A stretch of DNA of 39,805 nucleotides, from positions 1 to 39,805 of IMG/VR virus record IMGVR_UViG_3300029827_000042, one strand, 5' to 3'. The position numbers were made by a program, and so were the translations under genes. This stretch comes from a virus. The notes below the pieces were generated by a model. It was given only the letters and a program-made list of their open reading frames with translations, was not told the origin of the DNA and ran no database searches. Positions 37,284 to 39,805 of this stretch are shown one piece after another. Every line of letters starts with the position of its first letter. Positions within the stretch are counted from its first letter, which is position 1.

Positions 37284-37688
37284 ATGGCATACCCAAAAAA
37301 AGAACAAGAAACGCGTTTTCCGCTCCGCGGCGTTCCTATTGATAGAGACGAAGTAAAAAAACAGATTATTAAATATCACGGAAATATTTCGCGCGTTGCA
37401 ATGGCTATCGGTTGTTCAAGGCGTGCTATAAATAGCATTGTGGCCGGGGATCCCTCCGTTAAGGAAGTTTTAGAAGACGCACGAGAAAGGGTTATTGACG
37501 AAGTCGAAGACGCTTTCACAAAGAGAGCCATGGCCGGTGATACCACAGCAAGTATTTTCTTTTTAAAAACTAGGGCCAAAGATCGAGGATATGATCAGGA
37601 TTATAAGGTTGATTTAGAAGCAATTACAAGGGCTGCTATGTCCTTCGCTTTGAATCGGACACGCAACCCAGCTGAAATTGATAATTAG
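37284..37688 (+). CDS. terS: Terminase small subunit-like protein
   Basis: A 134-residue protein with a helix-turn-helix (KYHGNISRVAMAIGCSRRAI) followed by a helical oligomerisation-type region (DEVEDAFTKRAMAGDTTASI) and FFLKTRAKDRGYDQDYKVD, the pattern of phage TerS proteins that recognise packaging sites. GAGGTGATCC precedes the ATG; TTGATG/TGTTAT (37235-37263, spacer 17) is a weak promoter candidate. It stands alone on the + strand, far from terL. A transcription regulator is the main alternative. Confidence 0.72.
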   Translation: MAYPKKEQETRFPLRGVPIDRDEVKKQIIKYHGNISRVAMAIGCSRRAINSIVAGDPSVKEVLEDARERVIDEVEDAFTKRAMAGDTTASIFFLKTRAKDRGYDQDYKVDLEAITRAAMSFALNRTRNPAEIDN

Positions 37689-37870
37689 ATATTGAGAACA
37701 AGAGATTCTGCAAGCTCCAACAAACAATCTTCACAAACTACTTTATTTTCATCGCTTGGATTTTCATAAATACCATCATAATGATCAAATTTTTCATCAC
37801 AAATACTACAAATATATTCTTCAATAATCTCGCAAATTTCTTCCTTGAACGCAATTTCAGATTTATTCAT
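37685..37870 (-). CDS. Small protein with two Cys pairs
   Basis: A 61-residue acidic protein with YICSICDEKFDHYDG and VVCEDCLLELAESL, two Cys-x2-Cys knuckles suggesting zinc binding. The leader contains TTTAACCAAAGGAAAG, a motif shared with the neighbouring genes. Its stop overlaps the TerS stop from the other strand by 4 bases. Confidence 0.6.
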   Translation of the reverse strand: MNKSEIAFKEEICEIIEEYICSICDEKFDHYDGIYENPSDENKVVCEDCLLELAESLVLNI

Positions 37871-37885
37871 TTTTCTTTCCTTTGG

Positions 37886-38074
37886 TTAAAGTGTGTCTGT
37901 CAATGTTCTTCTCATGTGATTTATCAATCTATGCCTACCCCCATAAATTGAGGCGTAAAGCTCTATTGCGTCGAGTATATCAAGCTTTGACGCTCTTTTT
38001 ACCCACGCTTTAAAGTCTGAAATATTGCCATTTTCTAAGTTTAATAAAGCGTCTTTAATTGATTGTTTAATCAT
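37886..38074 (-). CDS. Hypothetical small helical protein
   Basis: A 62-residue protein, MIKQSIKDALLNLENGNISD then FKAWVKRASKLDILDAIELY, likely helical and nearly neutral. Its leader has the shared TTAACCA..AGGAAA motif. Part of a run of six small - strand genes. No family recognised. Confidence 0.55.
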   Translation of the reverse strand: MIKQSIKDALLNLENGNISDFKAWVKRASKLDILDAIELYASIYGGRHRLINHMRRTLTDTL

Positions 38075-38098
38075 TGTGTATTTTCCTATCTGGTTAAT

Positions 38099-38305
38099 TT
38101 ATTTATATTTTCTAAATCTATCAAGATCGCCATTATCGCAAGTTGCTACGATCTGACAAGCGTATTCAAAGCCTAACATTTGATTTTCATTTAAGTTGTT
38201 AGCCTCATCATTTTTAATTAATAGTAAAAAGTTTAAAATGGATCTCATTGTATCCGATTGTATATCTCTAATCTCAGCTTTTTTTCTATAGTCTAAATTA
38301 ATCAT
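38099..38305 (-). CDS. Small helical protein, paralogue of 38580-38792
   Basis: A 68-residue protein: KKAEIRDIQSDTMRSILNFL, then QMLGFEYACQIVATCDNGDL and DRFRKYK. The gene at 38580 has KKELRDIQRDTSKAIYLM, ALGYLYCVEALKYSTVNDI and DKFREYK, so the pair arose by duplication. A hairpin unit precedes it. Function unknown. Confidence 0.6.
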   Translation of the reverse strand: MINLDYRKKAEIRDIQSDTMRSILNFLLLIKNDEANNLNENQMLGFEYACQIVATCDNGDLDRFRKYK

Positions 38306-38317
38306 ATCATCCTCTCT

Positions 38318-38370
38318 GGTTAAGGTTTAATCATAGAGGGAAAGTAATTTCCCCCTAGGTTAAAACTTAA
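38318..38370 (-). repeat. Intercistronic hairpin unit 1
   Basis: A 10-bp stem (38334-38343 with 38348-38357, loop of four) is flanked by GGTTAAGGTTTAATCATAG and CTAGGTTAAAACTTAA. The same flanks surround a different stem at 38809-38862. One pair is A-C on the + strand but U-G on the - strand RNA, so the fold is meaningful in the - strand transcript. Confidence 0.65.
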
Positions 38371-38374
38371 CAAT

Positions 38375-38590
38375 TTACCGGTTGTGAAAGGCTATATTCG
38401 CTTTGCAAAATTCCACAAGGCCGCCAACGTATTGACGATTAATAAATGAAATGAAAGTTTCAGTTTGCCAACATTCCATTGCATAAACTATGTCTTCATA
38501 ATCCTCAGCATCAAAGTCATAACATTCTCTCGCCCACTCAAAACAATCCGCTTTGAATTGATCAGTTTCTAAATATTTATTATAGTTCAT
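38375..38590 (-). CDS. Hypothetical small acidic protein
   Basis: A 71-residue acidic protein, MNYNKYLETDQFKADCFEWA then RECYDFDAEDYEDIVYAM, with aromatic and Asp/Glu-rich helices. Start at 38590 because GTGAGGCAATTT precedes that ATG; the frame is open to 38629. It overlaps the upstream gene by 11 bases. A small acidic phage protein could be a DNA mimic or inhibitor, but nothing proves that. Confidence 0.5.
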   Translation of the reverse strand: MNYNKYLETDQFKADCFEWARECYDFDAEDYEDIVYAMECWQTETFISFINRQYVGGLVEFCKANIAFHNR

Positions 38591-38792
38591 AAATTGCCTC
38601 ACTTGTTTTGTATTCTCTAAACTTATCAATATCGTTAACGGTTGAATATTTTAGCGCTTCAACACAATATAAATATCCTAATGCCATATCACCACTCAAA
38701 CAATTGATATTATTTTCTAACATTAAATAAATGGCCTTTGAGGTGTCCCTTTGAATATCTCTTAATTCTTTCTTCTCTTTATCCGTTTTCAT
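38580..38792 (-). CDS. Small helical protein, paralogue of 38099-38305
   Basis: A 70-residue protein MKTDKEKKELRDIQRDTSKA, then GDMALGYLYCVEALKYSTVN and DKFREYK. Related to 38099-38305 along its length. Leader with TTAACCATAAGGAAAG and a hairpin unit upstream. Function unknown; conservation of the pair with its leaders suggests the whole cassette was duplicated. Confidence 0.6.
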   Translation of the reverse strand: MKTDKEKKELRDIQRDTSKAIYLMLENNINCLSGDMALGYLYCVEALKYSTVNDIDKFREYKTSEAIYEL

Positions 38793-38808
38793 CTTATCCT
38801 TTCCTTAT

Positions 38809-38862
38809 GGTTAAGTTTAAATCATAGTCCGCGATTGCAATCGCGGACTAGGGTTAAGCTTA
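38809..38862 (-). repeat. Intercistronic hairpin unit 2 with 26-bp palindrome
   Basis: TAGTCCGCGATTG (38825-38837) is followed immediately by its exact reverse complement (38838-38850). Flanks GGTTAAGTTTAAATCATAG and CTAGGGTTAAGCTTAA match unit 1 although the stem sequence differs. The GC-rich stem stands out from the AT-rich surroundings. It lies between the stop of 38860-39102 and the next gene on the - strand. Confidence 0.75.
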
Positions 38863-39102
38863 ATCAAGCAATTGTTGTAAGTATCCCACCGGTTGACCGT
38901 CGGATAAAATCAATTCAATGCGGACGGAGTTTTCAAAGTCAGGATCCATTGAAACGTACTCAGGATTAAAGCCGAATACCTCTAACAATTCGTTAAAATC
39001 TAACATGCTAGAAACGGTTTTTTCTAAACCCCCTATCGTGTCCGTAACTTGATATTCGTTATTAATTTTTATTGTGTCATATGTGAAGGCTTGATATTTC
39101 AT
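38860..39102 (-). CDS. First gene of the minus-strand small-gene operon, unknown
   Basis: An 80-residue acidic protein, MKYQAFTYDTIKINNEYQVT, with a beta-rich start and the ending ELILSDGQPVGYLQQLLD. AAAGGAG precedes the ATG inside the duplicated leader. It is read first from promoter P2. No family recognised. Confidence 0.55.
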   Translation of the reverse strand: MKYQAFTYDTIKINNEYQVTDTIGGLEKTVSSMLDFNELLEVFGFNPEYVSMDPDFENSVRIELILSDGQPVGYLQQLLD

Positions 39103-39135
39103 TGTGTTTACTCCTTTGGTTTTTGTTATGGTATC

Positions 39136-39165
39136 AATATAACATACGTAAACTTAATAACGCAA
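39136..39165 (-). promoter_or_regulatory. Minus-strand promoter P2 (duplicated unit)
   Basis: TTGCGT (39160-39165) and TATATT (39136-39141) with an 18-base spacer on the - strand. The unit shares TTGCTTGCGTTAT, GTTTACGTATG, and GATACCATAACAAAAACC with P1 at 37180. It drives the small-gene cluster. Confidence 0.72.
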
Positions 39166-39726
39166 GCAAAAAGATAATTAAAATAAAGGCTTGATAAACA
39201 TCACTTCGATAAGTTATATCTAAGCCATACAAAGCCAATAACATATAAATAAACGGCTATGACTTACAATCTTAGCATCTCACAAACATCACATATAAAT
39301 TAAAGAAATCTGTTTACAAAACTTGTGACAATATGGTATTGGGTTGCATATCTCCATGCATTTTATCTCTATGACATTGCAGCAAGGCAAACACAACACA
39401 ATATAATCCGGATCTGCGCAATGGACTTGCCGCAATTATGGATCATCATTAAGTTAACGGATGTCGACCGCTGCAGAATCGTTGTTGAATCGTTGTTGAA
39501 TTGATTTTAAATTGATTTTAAGTTGTGTGGGTTATGCATTTTTACTCTATCGACCGAGCCACCTAAACGTACCGACAAATTAAAATTTGAATTAACACTA
39601 ATCGTCATAGTCTATCACGCCTACCATAACTACCGAGACAATAACTGATACTAACAAGGATAGCGAGACACTGATTAGTAACTGACTATCAATAAGTTAC
39701 AACATACATATTAAAAAGTTTATTAT
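39166..39726. other. Long non-coding region next to the circular junction
   Basis: About 560 bp without a credible gene. It holds AT-rich DNA, 11-bp tandem repeats (39478-39521), and several weak promoter-like hexamers, including a TATAAT at 39724-39729 without a good -35. The longest ORF is 27 codons at 39421 and lacks a ribosome site. With bases 1-197 it forms a region of about 750 bp on the circle that could hold a packaging site, an origin or early control elements. Confidence 0.6.
39478..39521. repeat. Four 11-bp tandem repeats
   Basis: ATCGTTGTTGA occurs twice in tandem (39478, 39489), followed directly by ATTGATTTTAA twice (39500, 39511) and then GTTGTG. The 11-bp period equals about one DNA turn. 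The repeats lie in the longest non-coding stretch and are candidates for TerS, replication or regulator binding. Confidence 0.7.
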
Positions 39727-39805
39727 AATCGTTTGGGTCCCATCAAGTTTATATTTGAAAAGGCGTCAGAGCCGATCACTATATAAGGGACTCCTATATA
39801 TATAG
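39727..39805. repeat. Right copy of the 79-bp terminal direct repeat
   Basis: Identical to bases 1-79. The unique genome length is therefore 39,726 bp. The preceding base context (TTTATT) joins smoothly to base 1 onward, consistent with circular closure. Confidence 0.97.

Noticed and set aside
39421-39504. A 27-codon ORF in the long non-coding region
   Set aside because: No ribosome-binding site, overlaps the 11-bp repeats, and no similar protein is known to me.
39700-39729. TATAAT at 39724 as a strong promoter at the circular junction
   Set aside because: No acceptable -35 hexamer lies 16 to 19 bases upstream; AT-rich DNA gives such matches by chance.

Overview
The window is one complete genome of a short-tailed, double-stranded DNA bacteriophage. 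Bases 1-79 recur exactly as bases 39727-39805, so the contig closes into a circle of 39,726 unique bp. The virion genes are a large terminase, a P22-like portal, a scaffold-like protein, an N4-gp56-family major capsid protein, an adaptor, a P22 gp10-like tail hub, three internal (ejection-type) proteins and a long run of tail-fibre genes. There is no sheath, tape measure or tail tube. The host is probably Gram-negative: the phage encodes predicted lipoproteins and an outer-membrane beta-barrel-like protein. Base composition is AT-rich by eye. The host genus cannot be read from the sequence.

Layout on the circle. (1) 198-5689, + strand: tightly overlapping accessory genes, including a lipoprotein with an SPFH-type tail, a Dam-type adenine methyltransferase, a Lar-like restriction-alleviation protein, a tRNA-like element, and about 18 small proteins, many in paralogous sets (DUF551-like, zinc-ribbon, coiled-coil, membrane). 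(2) 5700-7501, - strand: a ParB-domain protein and a helix-turn-helix replication initiator whose gene carries three 27-bp palindromic iterons. (3) 7502-7748: a divergent control region with a perfect Rho-independent terminator that ends a short + strand RNA antisense to the rep leader, followed by the promoter of the virion operon. (4) 7749-30450, + strand: packaging, head, tail, ejection and fibre genes. (5) 30528-33514, - strand: an ERF annealing protein, a PD-(D/E)XK nuclease and an envelope cassette (lipoproteins, beta-barrel, small exported peptide). (6) 33621-35329, + strand: two small winged-helix-like regulators, a zinc protein, a SpoVG-like protein and RusA. (7) 35163-39102, - strand: a serine recombinase and about ten small unknown genes read from duplicated promoters, with the small terminase subunit embedded on the + strand. 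(8) 39103-197 across the closing point: a non-coding region with 11-bp tandem repeats, a candidate promoter and A-rich leader boxes.

How the parts fit together. Rep plus internal iterons plus a possible antisense leader RNA, a ParB-domain protein, a serine recombinase and the absence of a tyrosine integrase are what one would expect of a phage able to persist as a plasmid, although a purely lytic phage with lambda O-like replication is not excluded. ERF, the nuclease and RusA form a recombination module. Dam and Lar look like restriction defence. The tail-fibre block carries tandem paralogues with stretches of identical DNA, suggesting recombination-driven host-range change. No endolysin, holin or spanin is recognisable, so the lysis mechanism is an open question.
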